From: Acinetobacter piscicola | Lineage (GTDB): Bacteria > Pseudomonadota > Gammaproteobacteria > Pseudomonadales > Moraxellaceae | Assembly: GCF_015218165.1 (NCBI RefSeq) | Contig: NZ_CP048660.1 | Span: 1 to 64,000 of the forward strand | Direction: 5' to 3' | Length of the DNA: 64,000 bases | Shown: in pieces, positions 26,812-36,700 of the stretch | How the letters are laid out: every line of letters starts with the position of its first letter | Position numbering within the stretch: the stretch's first letter is position 1 | Made by a program: the position numbers and the translations under genes | Notes under the pieces: generated by a model | Database searches by the model: none | Told to the model about the DNA's origin: nothing | What the model saw: the letters and a program-made list of their open reading frames with translations, nothing else

Positions 26812-27693
26812 TTAACTTTTTTCTTCGGCCATTAACCAATCAATGATATTCATAACATCACGATTTTCGTTATTTTTTCTGACCATTGCATAAAAATTAT
26901 AGTCACAATAGATAAAACCAAAAGGGGCAATGATCTTTCCATTTAACATTTCTTTTTCTACTAGAATTTGAGGTGCTATGGCAATTCCTAACCCAGACAC
27001 GGCAGCTTCTATCATTAAATTCAGACTATCAAAATAACGGTCATTGGATTTTGGGGAAAAGCCTATTTGAAACTGATTAAACCATGTATGCCATGCACTT
27101 TTATTTGAGTGGGTATGAAGTAATGGATAGTTTAAAAGATCATTTACGGAATGAAGAAGATTTATTTCACGATTACAAATAGGACCCATGTTATCGGGAA
27201 ATAACAGAAATTTATTCAAAAAATTGGGAAGTAAATGATGCTCACTGACGCTATTGATAAATATATCAACCTTCTCTTTTTCTAACAATTTTAAGTCATT
27301 ACATGTCATTAATTTGATATGGATATTGGGATAAATGACTTCGAGCTTTTCTAATCGAGGAATCAGCCAATTTGCCATAAAACTATGAGAAGCGCCTATG
27401 ACAACTTCTACTTCTGAAGTTTTATTTGTTAACTCAAAGACGCATTGTTCTAAACGATTAAAAAGCTCCATACAAACGAGCGATAATTCTTCGGCATCCG
27501 CCGTCAGAGAGATGGTCGAGGAATGTCGAATAAACAATTTTTTATCCAACCATTCTTCTAACTGCTTTATTTGATGGCTAATCGCGCTATGGGTTACACA
27601 TAATTCTTCGGCAGCTAAGCTGAAACTTTTATTTCTAGCGACAGCCTCGAATGCTTTTAAAGCATTAAGAGGAGGTAATGTTCTGCGTTTCAT
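26812..27693 (-). CDS. LysR-family regulator, TrpI/GcvA-like
   Basis: A 293-aa LysR-type regulator. The winged HTH is at residues 8-60 (LKAFEAVARNKSFSLAAEEL, THSAISHQIKQLEEWL), followed by a substrate-binding domain. It is divergent from trpBA with a 102-bp gap, exactly the arrangement of TrpI-trpBA in Pseudomonas, where indoleglycerol phosphate is the co-inducer. On that basis it probably activates trpBA. The sequence is of the GcvA/AmpR/TrpI subgroup, but I cannot separate these by eye. Confidence 0.8.
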   Translation of the reverse strand: MKRRTLPPLNALKAFEAVARNKSFSLAAEELCVTHSAISHQIKQLEEWLDKKLFIRHSSTISLTADAEELSLVCMELFNRLEQCVFELTNKTSEVEVVIGASHSFMANWLIPRLEKLEVIYPNIHIKLMTCNDLKLLEKEKVDIFINSVSEHHLLPNFLNKFLLFPDNMGPICNREINLLHSVNDLLNYPLLHTHSNKSAWHTWFNQFQIGFSPKSNDRYFDSLNLMIEAAVSGLGIAIAPQILVEKEMLNGKIIAPFGFIYCDYNFYAMVRKNNENRDVMNIIDWLMAEEKS

Positions 27694-27795
27694 GTTGTAA
27701 AATTTTCTAACACCTTAAGCTCAAAATATATCAATTATCATCAAAATGAAAATATTTTAAGATCAAACAAGTTTTGATAGTAAAAGAGATATGAG

Positions 27796-29007
27796 ATGAC
27801 AACCCCTTATACAGGTAATGGTCCTGATGACTTGGGATTTTTTGGTCAATTTGGCGGATGTTATATGCCAGAAAGCTTAATGCCTGCACTTCAAGAATTA
27901 GAGCAAGCCTTTAATACTGTTCGGCACAAACCTGAATTTTGGGCTGAATATCAGCAGATTTTAACGGACTTTGTTGGTCGTCCTAGTCCTCTTTTTTATG
28001 CAAAAAACCTAACAGCTTATGCAGGCGGCGCTCGAATATATTTCAAGCGAGAAGATTTGAACCATACGGGTGCGCATAAGATCAATAATTGTGTAGGGCA
28101 AATCTTATTAGCCAAATTTATGGGTAAAACCAGAATCATTGCAGAAACGGGTGCTGGGCAACATGGTGTTGCAACAGCAACGGTTTGCGCGCTGTTTAAG
28201 ATGAAATGTACCATTTTTATGGGAGAAACAGACATTCAGCGCCAACAAATGAATGTTGAACGCATGAAATTACTCGGTGCTGAAGTCAGAAGTGTTCAAA
28301 AAGGTCGTGGGACTTTAAAAGATGCCATGAACGAAGCATTACGTGACTGGATTCGTCATGTGGATACAACCTATTACCTATTGGGTACGGGTGCAGGCCC
28401 TCATCCATATCCCACCATGGTCAGAGAATTTCAGAAAATTATTGGTTTAGAAGCCAGAAACCAAATACTCCTGAAAGAAAATAGACTGCCTGATGCTCTA
28501 GTTGCTTGCGTTGGTGGGGGATCAAATGCATTAGGGTTGATGTATCCTTTTCTAGAAGACCTGAATGTCAAAATGTTTGGCGTTGAGGCAGGTGGAAAAG
28601 GAATAAATAGCGATGAACATGCCGCCTCTATTTGCAAAGGTCAGGTCGGTGTGCTGCATGGCAATTTAACCTATTTATTACAAGACTTAGATGGGCAGAT
28701 TTTAGAAGGGCACTCTGTATCAGCTGGATTGGATTATCCTGGTGTTGGTCCAGAGCATGGCATTCTGTTTGAAACAGGACGTGTGACATACACGGCGATC
28801 ACCGATCAAGAGGCTGTAAATGCCTTTCAGCTTTTAAGTCAACAGGAGGGTATTATTCCTGCGCTTGAGAGTTCTCATGCAATTGCATATGCGATTCAAC
28901 TTGCTCAAGAGATGCAGCCAGAACAGATCATTATTGTCAATTTAAGTGGCAGAGGAGACAAAGACTTAAACACGGTCAAAAAATATCTTGCAGGAGCTAC
29001 AGCATGA
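27796..29007 (+). CDS. trpB: Tryptophan synthase beta subunit
   Basis: A 403-aa PLP enzyme condensing indole with serine to make tryptophan. The PLP lysine is in [10 protein letters not shown] and the phosphate-binding loop is [20 protein letters not shown] and [14 protein letters not shown] are also conserved. Full length. It overlaps trpA by four bases (ATGA). This is the TrpB1 type that pairs with TrpA. The isolated LysR-trpBA arrangement, without trpF, differs from what I recall of the core Acinetobacter locus, so this may be an accessory copy. Confidence 0.93.
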   Translation: MTTPYTGNGPDDLGFFGQFGGCYMPESLMPALQELEQAFNTVRHKPEFWAEYQQILTDFVGRPSPLFYAKNLTAYAGGARIYFKREDLNHTGAHKINNCVGQILLAKFMGKTRIIAETGAGQHGVATATVCALFKMKCTIFMGETDIQRQQMNVERMKLLGAEVRSVQKGRGTLKDAMNEALRDWIRHVDTTYYLLGTGAGPHPYPTMVREFQKIIGLEARNQILLKENRLPDALVACVGGGSNALGLMYPFLEDLNVKMFGVEAGGKGINSDEHAASICKGQVGVLHGNLTYLLQDLDGQILEGHSVSAGLDYPGVGPEHGILFETGRVTYTAITDQEAVNAFQLLSQQEGIIPALESSHAIAYAIQLAQEMQPEQIIIVNLSGRGDKDLNTVKKYLAGATA

Positions 29008-29792
29008 ACCGTCTAGATCAAAAATTAAAGCAATTGAAACTGGAAAATCGAAGCGGTTTGGTCTGTTACTTTACTGCTGGAGATCCTAATTTTACAGAAA
29101 GTTGTCGTCTGTTAAGCCAATTGGGTCAAGCAGGGGCTGACATTATTGAAGTGGGTATTCCATTTTCTGATCCAGTGGCAGATGGAGAGATCATTCAGGC
29201 AGCGCATCTTCGGGCTTTAGATGCAGGTCTAACGGTAAAACAGACCATTGAGTTGGTAAAAGTAATCAGGCTGCATGATGACCAGACACCAATAATTTTC
29301 ATGACTTATTTAAATCCGATTATGCAATATGGTTTTGAGACACTTATCGCCGAAACAGAAAATCTTATAGATGGAATATTGATTTTAGATGCTCCATATG
29401 GATATCGAGAAAACTTTGAAGTGCAGTTAAATGAAAAAAATATGCATTTAATTGCAATGACCGCGCCGACGACCCCAGTTGAAAGGTTAGAGCAAATTTC
29501 AGCGCGCGCGACAGGGTTTTTATATCATGTTGCAGAAAATGGATTAACAGGAGGAGACTTCAATCTATCTAATCTTGAGAAAAAGATAACTGAAATTAAG
29601 CCGATTTTTAATATTCCTGTTGCAATTGGTTTTGGGATCAAAAATGAAAGCCATGTTAAAGCACTAGCCAATAAAGTAGATCTTATTATCATTGGCTCAG
29701 CGCTCGTCGATACTTTTTTTAATAAGGGAATGAATGCGACTTTAGAAAAAGTCACAGTTTTTTCGCAAATCCTGAGAGAAAATAAAGAATAA
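29004..29792 (+). CDS. trpA: Tryptophan synthase alpha subunit
   Basis: A 262-aa TIM-barrel lyase that releases indole from indoleglycerol phosphate and channels it to TrpB. The catalytic Glu is in [11 protein letters not shown] and the Asp in VADGE. The phosphate-binding end GFGIKNESH is present. Translationally coupled to trpB. The 126 bp after it hold an imperfect hairpin near 29858 without a T-run, then the end of the broken ribA. Confidence 0.93.
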   Translation: MNRLDQKLKQLKLENRSGLVCYFTAGDPNFTESCRLLSQLGQAGADIIEVGIPFSDPVADGEIIQAAHLRALDAGLTVKQTIELVKVIRLHDDQTPIIFMTYLNPIMQYGFETLIAETENLIDGILILDAPYGYRENFEVQLNEKNMHLIAMTAPTTPVERLEQISARATGFLYHVAENGLTGGDFNLSNLEKKITEIKPIFNIPVAIGFGIKNESHVKALANKVDLIIIGSALVDTFFNKGMNATLEKVTVFSQILRENKE

Positions 29793-30055
29793 GACAGCTT
29801 CTTTGATAGGTATTCTTTAAAACCATAATTGAATATAAAACAATATTTTATCTTGGCCTTCTCCCGTGAGGGAGATGGAACTTTATACGTGGATTTTTTT
29901 TCGAAAAGTGATCGCTTTTTAAAAATCACTATTATCATATAGATGTGACATGCGTTTTTGCTTTGTTTCAAGATAAGCTTTGTTAAAGATATTTAAACCA
30001 ACTTTTGAACCGTACCGGGTTTGTCGGAGAGTCAATATTCTGAGAGACTATCCCG

Positions 30056-30373
30056 ATGACAAAATTAAAATATACCCCTGAAATCAGAGAAAGAGCGGTT
30101 CAACTATTGATTGAATCTGAAAAAGATTATCCATCGAATTGGGCTGCGATCACAGCTATTGCTCCTAAAATCGGTTGTACTCCTGAAACATTGCGTGTTT
30201 GGTATTTAAAGCATATGGATCAACTAAATCCTGCCAAAGTACAACAGATATCTGACCAAGAAAAAATGAAGCAAATGGAACGTGAAATTAAAGAATTAAA
30301 GCGTGCCAATGAAATTCTACGCAAAGCAGCCGCTTTTTTCGCCCAGGCGGAGCTCGACCGCCCACACAAATAA
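30056..30373 (+). CDS. IS3-family transposase OrfA
   Basis: A 105-aa DNA-binding subunit with an HTH_Tnp_1 helix-turn-helix (residues 1-60, WAAITAIAPKIGCTPETLRV) and a leucine-zipper-like C-terminus (KQMEREIKELKRANEILRKA). It ends FFAQAELDRPHK, as usual for this IS3 subgroup. Its TAA overlaps the OrfB ATG by one base. A run of six T at the Phe-Phe codons (about 30336) in the -1 frame could support programmed frameshifting to an OrfAB fusion. Confidence 0.88.
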   Translation: MTKLKYTPEIRERAVQLLIESEKDYPSNWAAITAIAPKIGCTPETLRVWYLKHMDQLNPAKVQQISDQEKMKQMEREIKELKRANEILRKAAAFFAQAELDRPHK

Positions 30374-31275
30374 TGGTGGATTTTATCCATAACAATAAAG
30401 ATCGATATGGTGTTGAAGCGATTTGTAGAATTTTACCGATTGCAGCTTCGACCTATTATCGGGCTTTAGATCTCGTTGATAACCCAGAACATCGAGCGAA
30501 ACGTGCTCTGCATGATTTACATCATGCAGAGCAAATCAAACGTATTTGGAAAGAAAGTTTAGGTCGATATGGTGTACGTAAAGTTTGGCAAAAATTGAAA
30601 CGTGAAGGCTATGTTATTGCACGTTGTACAGTTGCTCGATTGATGCAGAAGCTAGATATACAAGGTGTTTGGCGTGGTAAGAACAAACAAACTACCCGCA
30701 GCCGAGATGATCAAAAACGAGCAGATGATTTAGTGAAACGGAATTTTAGTGCTGATCGACCTGACCAATTATGGGTCAGTGACTTTACGTATATTCAAAC
30801 CAATTCTGGCTGGGTCTACACTGCATTTATTATTGATGTGTTCTCGCGAGCAATTGTTGGATGGAAAGTATCAACACGGATGAATACAGATATGGTACTT
30901 GATGCACTGGAGCAAGCATTGCATGATCGAGGCATGCCAAAGAACGTGATTCATCATTCCGACAGAGGTGTGCAATATCTTTCCATTCGCTATACCAATC
31001 GTTTAGAAGCAGCAAATTTACGAGCATCAGTCGGTACAACGGGTGATTCATACGATAATGCTTTGGCTGAAACGGTGAATGGCTTATACAAAACAGAGGT
31101 GATTGAATATTTAAAAGCAGATTGGCAAGGTTTAGCAGATGTACAACTTGCGACACTAAACTGGGTCGATTGGTTCAATAAAGAACGTGTACACAGCGCA
31201 CTGGGTTATGTATCGCCTTTTGAGTTTGAAGCAATGTACTATGATAAGATTAATCCGTTAGGTCAGGTGGCCTAA
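30373..31275 (+). CDS. IS3-family transposase OrfB (rve integrase core)
   Basis: A 300-aa catalytic subunit of the IS. An HTH_21 region (NNKDRYGVEAICRILPI) precedes the retroviral-type integrase fold, with DDE residues in WVSDFTYI, HHSDRGVQY and the Glu of LAETVNGLYK. It is intact and probably active alone or as an OrfAB fusion. Identical in translation to 55290-56192. Confidence 0.9.
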   Translation: MVDFIHNNKDRYGVEAICRILPIAASTYYRALDLVDNPEHRAKRALHDLHHAEQIKRIWKESLGRYGVRKVWQKLKREGYVIARCTVARLMQKLDIQGVWRGKNKQTTRSRDDQKRADDLVKRNFSADRPDQLWVSDFTYIQTNSGWVYTAFIIDVFSRAIVGWKVSTRMNTDMVLDALEQALHDRGMPKNVIHHSDRGVQYLSIRYTNRLEAANLRASVGTTGDSYDNALAETVNGLYKTEVIEYLKADWQGLADVQLATLNWVDWFNKERVHSALGYVSPFEFEAMYYDKINPLGQVA

Positions 31276-31925
31276 CTTAAATAAAAAAGTCTCCGACAAA
31301 CCTGGTACGGTTCATTTTAAAGGAATACGTTCAACAACATTAATTCCTAAATCAGTTAAAGATTTAATTTTAAGGGGATTATTTGTAATGAGTTTTACAT
31401 TCTTTATTTTTAAATAATCTAACATAATGGTACACATATCATATTTACGAGCATCTGCTGGTAAATTTAATAATAAATTGGCGTCAAGAGTATCATGTCC
31501 TTGATCTTGAAGGGCATAAGCTCGAATTTTATTGGTTAGTCCTATGCCGCGACCTTCTTGGCGTAAGTATAAGATCACACCTTGACCTGCATCATTAATC
31601 ATTTTCATGGTTGAATGTAATTGGGGGCCACAATCACATTTGAGTGATCCAAAAGCGTCACCTGTTAAGCACTCTGAATGAATTCTAACGAGTACAGGTT
31701 GATTAGAAATAGTACCCATGCCTTTAGCAAGAGCGATATGTTCTTCACCAGTACTTTGGTCTTGAAACGCTATAATTTCAAAATCACCAAATGCAGTTGG
31801 TAGTTTTGCTTTTGAAACAAACTCTATAGCCATTTAATTATACCCCTGTATTTTAAGAATTTAGAAACTTTCAACTATTACTTTCCACCTAAAATAGTTC
31901 TCAGATAGTGAAATTAGTGTGAAAA

Positions 31926-32072
31926 CTGAATGGGCTAGATCCGTATGCCTATTTAAGTGATGTGCTAAAAAGGTTGACGACTCATAAAGTGACCCAAATA
32001 GAAGAATTACTGCCACACCGCTGGAAATCCAACTCAAATTAAAAATAGACATGGGTTTCAGTGGACGCTTAC
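31926..32072 (+). pseudogene. IS66-family TnpC 3' remnant with right terminal repeat
   Basis: Codons 31926-32042 give a TnpC C-terminus (LDPYAYLSDVLKRL, then IEELLPHRWK and a stop). It is followed at 32061-32072 by GTGGACGCTTAC, the inverse of the IS66 end at 62356 (GTAAGCGTCCGC, one mismatch). Everything upstream of the last 38 codons is gone. This is the trace of an old IS66 insertion between ribA and the island. Confidence 0.7.
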
Positions 32073-32284
32073 TAAAAATCTAACTTAATTTTCTCTTAAT
32101 TATAAGTTTTTAAAGGAAACGGAAGTTGAGTTAAGATGCCACCATCTCAGCAAAAAAAATCAAATAAGAAAAGTAGATATTCAATAAATTAAATAATTTT
32201 TAAGCTTTATGACATCACCTGTCATTTTCTCTTTCTATATTTGTCTTGTTTATTTGAGTCTCTTAGGCTTAATCAAATGCTGCA

Positions 32285-32479
32285 ATGAAAAGTACCCAGG
32301 AAAAGAAAATCGATATGATAATACGTTCAGGCCCATTTACCAATAAGCATAGTAAGAAGGCTTTAAAGCGTATTTTTAGAGCATTAATACAGGGAAAAAT
32401 AAACTGGGCTGAATTAAAGAGATTCTATTTAGCAATGTTGCACTTAGAATGTTATTTAGAGAGACTAAACATTGTTTAA
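32285..32479 (+). CDS. Hypothetical small basic protein (64 aa)
   Basis: A lysine- and arginine-rich 64-residue frame (KKALKRIFRALIQGKINWAE) ahead of the WYL regulator. There is no clear ribosome site and no family that I recognise. It could be a small island protein or a chance frame in AT-rich DNA. The flanking 32073-32284 and 32480-32549 hold nothing else recognised. Confidence 0.35.
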   Translation: MKSTQEKKIDMIIRSGPFTNKHSKKALKRIFRALIQGKINWAELKRFYLAMLHLECYLERLNIV

Positions 32480-32549
32480 ATTAAAAATTAATTAATTTTT
32501 TTTGTGATTTATTGTTAATTTTTGTTTTTTTAATGTGTTATATTTCAAG

Positions 32550-32579
32550 CATATCAAAACTTTAAAAGTTTGGTATATG
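32550..32579. promoter_or_regulatory. Palindromic operator upstream of WYL regulator
   Basis: Core AAACTTT-A-AAAGTTT (32557-32571) is a perfect 7-bp inverted repeat, extended by an imperfect CATATC/GTATATG pair. It is 23 bp upstream of the WYL gene, just after a possible -10 at GTTATATT. This placement fits autorepression by the WYL protein, as for BrxR/CapW-type regulators. Confidence 0.5.
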
Positions 32580-32602
32580 TTTTAAATAATTAGAGAAAAT
32601 TT

Positions 32603-33511
32603 ATGCAACGTGATGATTCTATTCATGAGCGTTTAGCTGACCGATTGGCCAATATTTTAACGAAGTTAAATATTGGACATCAGTTAAGTATTAAAGATCT
32701 AGCATCTGAGTTTGGAGTGAGTACACGTACTATTTCAAGAGATTTTGATCGTCTTAATACTTATTTGCCGTTGCTGCAGGATGCTGAAAATAAAAGATAT
32801 TACTTGGAGGCAAATTATTTAGGAAAAATTGCTCCGAAAGATATCCGTAATTTTGCGCAGCTCTCAGGAATTAGTCATTTGTATCCGTCATTGGATATGT
32901 CTTTTCTGCGTGAACTTTTAGATAGTCGAGCACAACAGATTTATTGTGCTAAAGGTTACTCTTTTGAAGATGCAAGTCAGTTTAAAGAGTTATTTAAGAT
33001 TGTTGGAAAAGCGATTCAAGAACATAGGCAAATTGGTTTTGTATATAAAGGGGAACCTAGGCTGGTTCAGCCTTATCGTTTGATTCATCATCATGGTAGT
33101 TGGTATCTAGCAGCGGTAAGAAAAAATCAACTACGTACTTATCGCATTTCACATATTCAACTTATGCACGCTACGCATGAATATCCTCAATTTATTCCAG
33201 ATCAAAATATTGTAAAAATTGTGGAAGATGATGACAGCATCTGGTTTGGACAGGATAAACAGGAAATCATTTTATCTATTGATAGTCAGGTTGCTTTTTA
33301 TTTTAAACAGAGATCAATATTACCCGAGCAGCAAATTGTAAGAGAGTTGGGGGATGGTGGTTTATTGGTCTCCTCAAAAATTAATCATGATATGCAACTG
33401 TTGCCTCTAATCCGGTTTTGGATTCCACATCTTAAAATTGTAAATCCAGAAAGATTACAAGATGAGATGGAAAAGGGACTAAAGGAATATTTAGAGCGTA
33501 GGAGTTCATAA
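32603..33511 (+). CDS. HTH-WYL domain transcriptional regulator
   Basis: A 302-aa regulator. An N-terminal winged HTH of the DeoR/HTH_11 type (SIKDLASEFGVSTRTISRDF, residues 30-50) is followed by a WYL domain (about 130-215) with the literal motif in HHHGSWYLAAV, RTYRISHI nearby, and a C-terminal extension (WCX). This is the architecture of BrxR/CapW-like repressors that control phage-defence islands, probably by sensing nucleic-acid or nucleotide ligands. It is the first gene of a co-directional array to 46926 and overlaps the next gene by one base (TAATG). Confidence 0.85.
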   Translation: MQRDDSIHERLADRLANILTKLNIGHQLSIKDLASEFGVSTRTISRDFDRLNTYLPLLQDAENKRYYLEANYLGKIAPKDIRNFAQLSGISHLYPSLDMSFLRELLDSRAQQIYCAKGYSFEDASQFKELFKIVGKAIQEHRQIGFVYKGEPRLVQPYRLIHHHGSWYLAAVRKNQLRTYRISHIQLMHATHEYPQFIPDQNIVKIVEDDDSIWFGQDKQEIILSIDSQVAFYFKQRSILPEQQIVRELGDGGLLVSSKINHDMQLLPLIRFWIPHLKIVNPERLQDEMEKGLKEYLERRSS

Positions 33512-33702
33512 TGGCGTGGAAGCCTAAACCAATGAAAATACAATGCCATCAATGTAAAAAAATAGGAATTTTTGCACCAAAAAGTGATGTGATTTTAGGT
33601 TTTCCACGATGTGTAAAATGTGGAATGGTAATGAAAATTGTAGGAAAAGTGACATTATTAGATTGGGTGATATATCCACTAACTTATATACGTAATATTT
33701 AG
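33511..33702 (+). CDS. Zinc-ribbon microprotein (63 aa)
   Basis: A 63-aa protein with two C-x2-C knuckles (CHQCKK and CVKCGM) spaced for a zinc ribbon. A hydrophobic C-terminus (VTLLDWVIYPLTYI) might touch the membrane. Coupled to the WYL gene by TAATG overlap and 19 bases before the large ATPase gene. Function is unknown; the tight packing suggests it belongs to the same system. Confidence 0.65.
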   Translation: MAWKPKPMKIQCHQCKKIGIFAPKSDVILGFPRCVKCGMVMKIVGKVTLLDWVIYPLTYIRNI

Positions 33703-33721
33703 AATATTTAGAGCATAAATA

Positions 33722-36700
33722 ATGGACTTAATAAAACAGCAAAATTTAAAAGATGATGTTGATATTTTTATTGGGGAATTATCTCAGACACAAGGATGGA
33801 GTAATACTCCAATTTTAAGCCTGAATAAACACCAATGGGATGAAAAATTTGAGCTTAATAATGGCAATGCTCGTTTTTTTCGTATTACTGAGCTTTCTGC
33901 TGAAGAGGAAGCAACATTAAGACAAGACCTTGAAAATGTTATCGCCTGTTTGGATCATCCTGATTATTGTTGGGTATACTATATTTCGGGTACATCGGAA
34001 GGGATTGAACTTTATCTAGGGGTGGTAAATAAGGTTCAAAAATCGGGTGTACATGAATATAGCGAACTGCTAACCAGTCAGTTAGAGGGTAATCTGACGG
34101 GTGTGCAATTGGAAAAAGTTAGCAGCGAAGATTTATCTGTAAAAATCATTCAACCATTACAGGAATCGATACATTTTGGGTTGTTGCATGGCGTACCCTC
34201 TCGCAGTATCGACCAGCAATCACAGACTGGACAGAACATTACACAGGGGATAGATCGTCTTGCTCGTGGTTTGTCAGGTGAGGTCTGGCAGCTTCTATTA
34301 GTGGCTGAGCCTGCACAGGAATTTGAGATTAATCAGCAAATTGATGAGTTATTACAGCTTTCATCTGATTTACATCCACACATTAAACACTCACAACAGT
34401 TGGGTTTTAATCAGGGCGAAAGTAATTCAAGTACCTTTGGGCGCAGTACCAGTCATGGTTTAACTCAAAACTCTGGAACAAGCTATTCTAAGACCGAGGG
34501 AACAGGTGATAGTGAAACACTTACCCGTCAAAAAGGAAAAAATACGGGAGGAGGTTCATCTGATGGTAAAAGTGGTAGTTCTTGGAGTAGTGGTACTTCA
34601 AAAAGTTGGGGAGATAATACCTCTGAATCTAAAGCTACAGGAACAAGTAGTAATGAATCTACAACATTAGGAAAAAATACAGGAAAATCTATTTCTAAAA
34701 CCGATTCAGATAATACTTCTACAACTCAAGGGACAAATACAGGTTCTTCTAAGTCAGATACCCTTGAATACGTGAATAAAAAGATTGAACGTGTACAAAG
34801 TCATATCAATGACAAATTGATTGAGCGTTTTGATTTAGGGCGTAGTAAAGGTATGTTCCGTACCGCAGTCTATTTAGCTGCACCAACACCAGTCGTTTAT
34901 AATCGTTTATCTCGTGCGATGGTGTCCGTTTTTCAGGGCAATCAATCGCATTTTTCTCCACTTAAAGTAACAGATTTTTCTTTACAAAAAAAACAAGTTC
35001 ATAATCTATTTTTAGTACAGCGTTTGCCACAGTCAAATATGAGTAATCAACTGGCATTGATTCACAGTATTCCACAGGCTAAACAGGTATTTTCCGCAGC
35101 AACATGGCTTAATGCTAATGAGCTTTCTTTATTGGCAGGTTTACCAAGTCGTGAAGTAGCAGGCATTAAATTACGCAAAAATGTTGATTTTGCAGTAAAT
35201 CCAGTGAATCCAAAAGATGGTTTTGATTTGGGTGTTGTGGTGCAGCATGGACGTAGACTTAAAGATAATGTTGTTCGTTTGGATAAAAAACTACTTAATC
35301 AGCATATTTTTATTTCAGGGGTTACAGGTGCAGGTAAAACCACCACTTGCCAACAGATTTTGATTAACTCAGGTTTACCTTTTTTGGTTATTGAGCCTGC
35401 TAAAACTGAATATCGTAGCCTATCGAAGCATCATCCTGAAATTGAATATTATACTTTGGGTAATGAAAAAGTTTCACCATTTCGTTTTAATCCATTTGAA
35501 TTATTACCGAATGAGCCTTTATCAGGTCATATTGACATGCTTAAAGCAACATTTGCCGCAGTATTTCCAATGGAAGCCTCAATGCCGTATTTGATTGAAG
35601 AAGCAATTGTTCGTAGTTATGAGCAGAAAGGCTGGGATATTCATTATGATGAAAACTATATTTATCCTGACCCTTGGAATTGTGGGGGACAAAGTTTTCC
35701 AATTTTTTCCGAAGTATTATTGACCTTAAAAGAAGTGATTAAATCGAAAAACTTTGGTCGTGATTTACAAGAAAAATATGAAGGCTCATTGATCTCTCGT
35801 CTGGATAATTTAACTACGGGCGCAAAAGGTCGGATGCTGAATACTCGCAATTCAATTGACATCAATGAGATACTTGATAAAAAAGTTGTGATTGAGTTAG
35901 AGGATTTACGAGATGAACAAGATAAATGTTTAATGATGGGCTTGCTGATTGGGCGTGTGGCTGAAGCAGTTAAACAACGTCATAAAAAAGACCATAGTTT
36001 TCAGCATTTAACTTTGTTGGAAGAAGCTCACCGTTTGTTATCTAAACCACACGGCGGGGAAGATAGTTCTAAACGTTTGGGTGTAGAGCTATTCGCTAAC
36101 CTTTTAGCCGAAGTCCGCAAATATGGTGAAGGTTTGATTATTGCTGATCAAATTCCGAATAAATTGACACCAGAAGTCTTAAAAAATACCAATACCAAAA
36201 TTATTCATCGACTATTCGCTGCTGATGATCGTCATGCGATTGGCGATACGATTGGTTTAGATGATGAACAAAAAGAGTTTTTAACCTTGCTTACTGCAGG
36301 TGAAGCGATTGTCTATAGTGCAGGTTGGCATGAAGCAGTCAGGGTACAAGTACACACGCCAAATGATACCAATGCACCTGAAATAGACGTTGATATCATT
36401 AAGCAACTTGGGCAACAACGCATGTTTGCACAAAGAGCAAGACTCTATCCCAATTTATCAGCGAGTGAAGACTGGAATGTGTTAGGGGTAGAAACTTTTA
36501 ATCAATATATTGTGGATGCAACCAAATTTTTGAATTTAATGATTCGATGGGTAATTAGCCCAAGTCAGGAATGGGTTAATCGTCTTGTAAGCTCTTTGGA
36601 TAATCTCAAAGGTAAGTATCCATCGATTACTCAAACTCAGGCGTTGAAAGATTTATTTAAAGATATTGCACCCGTGTCTAGAGATAAAAGTTATACGGAT

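Larger units (their letters stand above)
30006..31314 (+). mobile_element. IS3-family element, copy 1 (in ribA)
   Basis: 1309 bp with imperfect terminal repeats, TGAACCGTACC at the left and GGTACGGTTCA at the right. It is flanked by a TTT direct repeat (30003-30005, 31315-31317), a 3-bp target duplication typical of IS3. It appears identical to the copy at 54923-56231, implying recent activity. Confidence 0.92.
29919..31833 (-). pseudogene. ribA: GTP cyclohydrolase II split by an IS3 insertion
   Basis: RibA opens GTP in the first step of riboflavin synthesis. The main part (31833 to 31315) encodes 173 residues with the zinc cysteines of [12 protein letters not shown] and the active site [16 protein letters not shown], ending ERIPLK. 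Its stop, TGA at 31312-31314, is made by the IS end. The missing C-terminus lies beyond the IS at 30005 to 29919, reading VGLNIFNKAYLETKQ to YDNSDF-stop in frame once the IS and one TTT copy are removed. The rebuilt protein is 200 aa, the normal length. The truncated form lacks about 27 residues and may be inactive. No FMN riboswitch is visible upstream. Confidence 0.88.

Noticed and set aside
31834..32000. FMN riboswitch upstream of ribA
   Set aside because: The sequence shows none of the conserved RFN-element segments.
31861..32052. 63-codon minus-strand frame
   Set aside because: The opposite strand reads as an IS66 TnpC C-terminus with its terminal repeat, which explains the openness.
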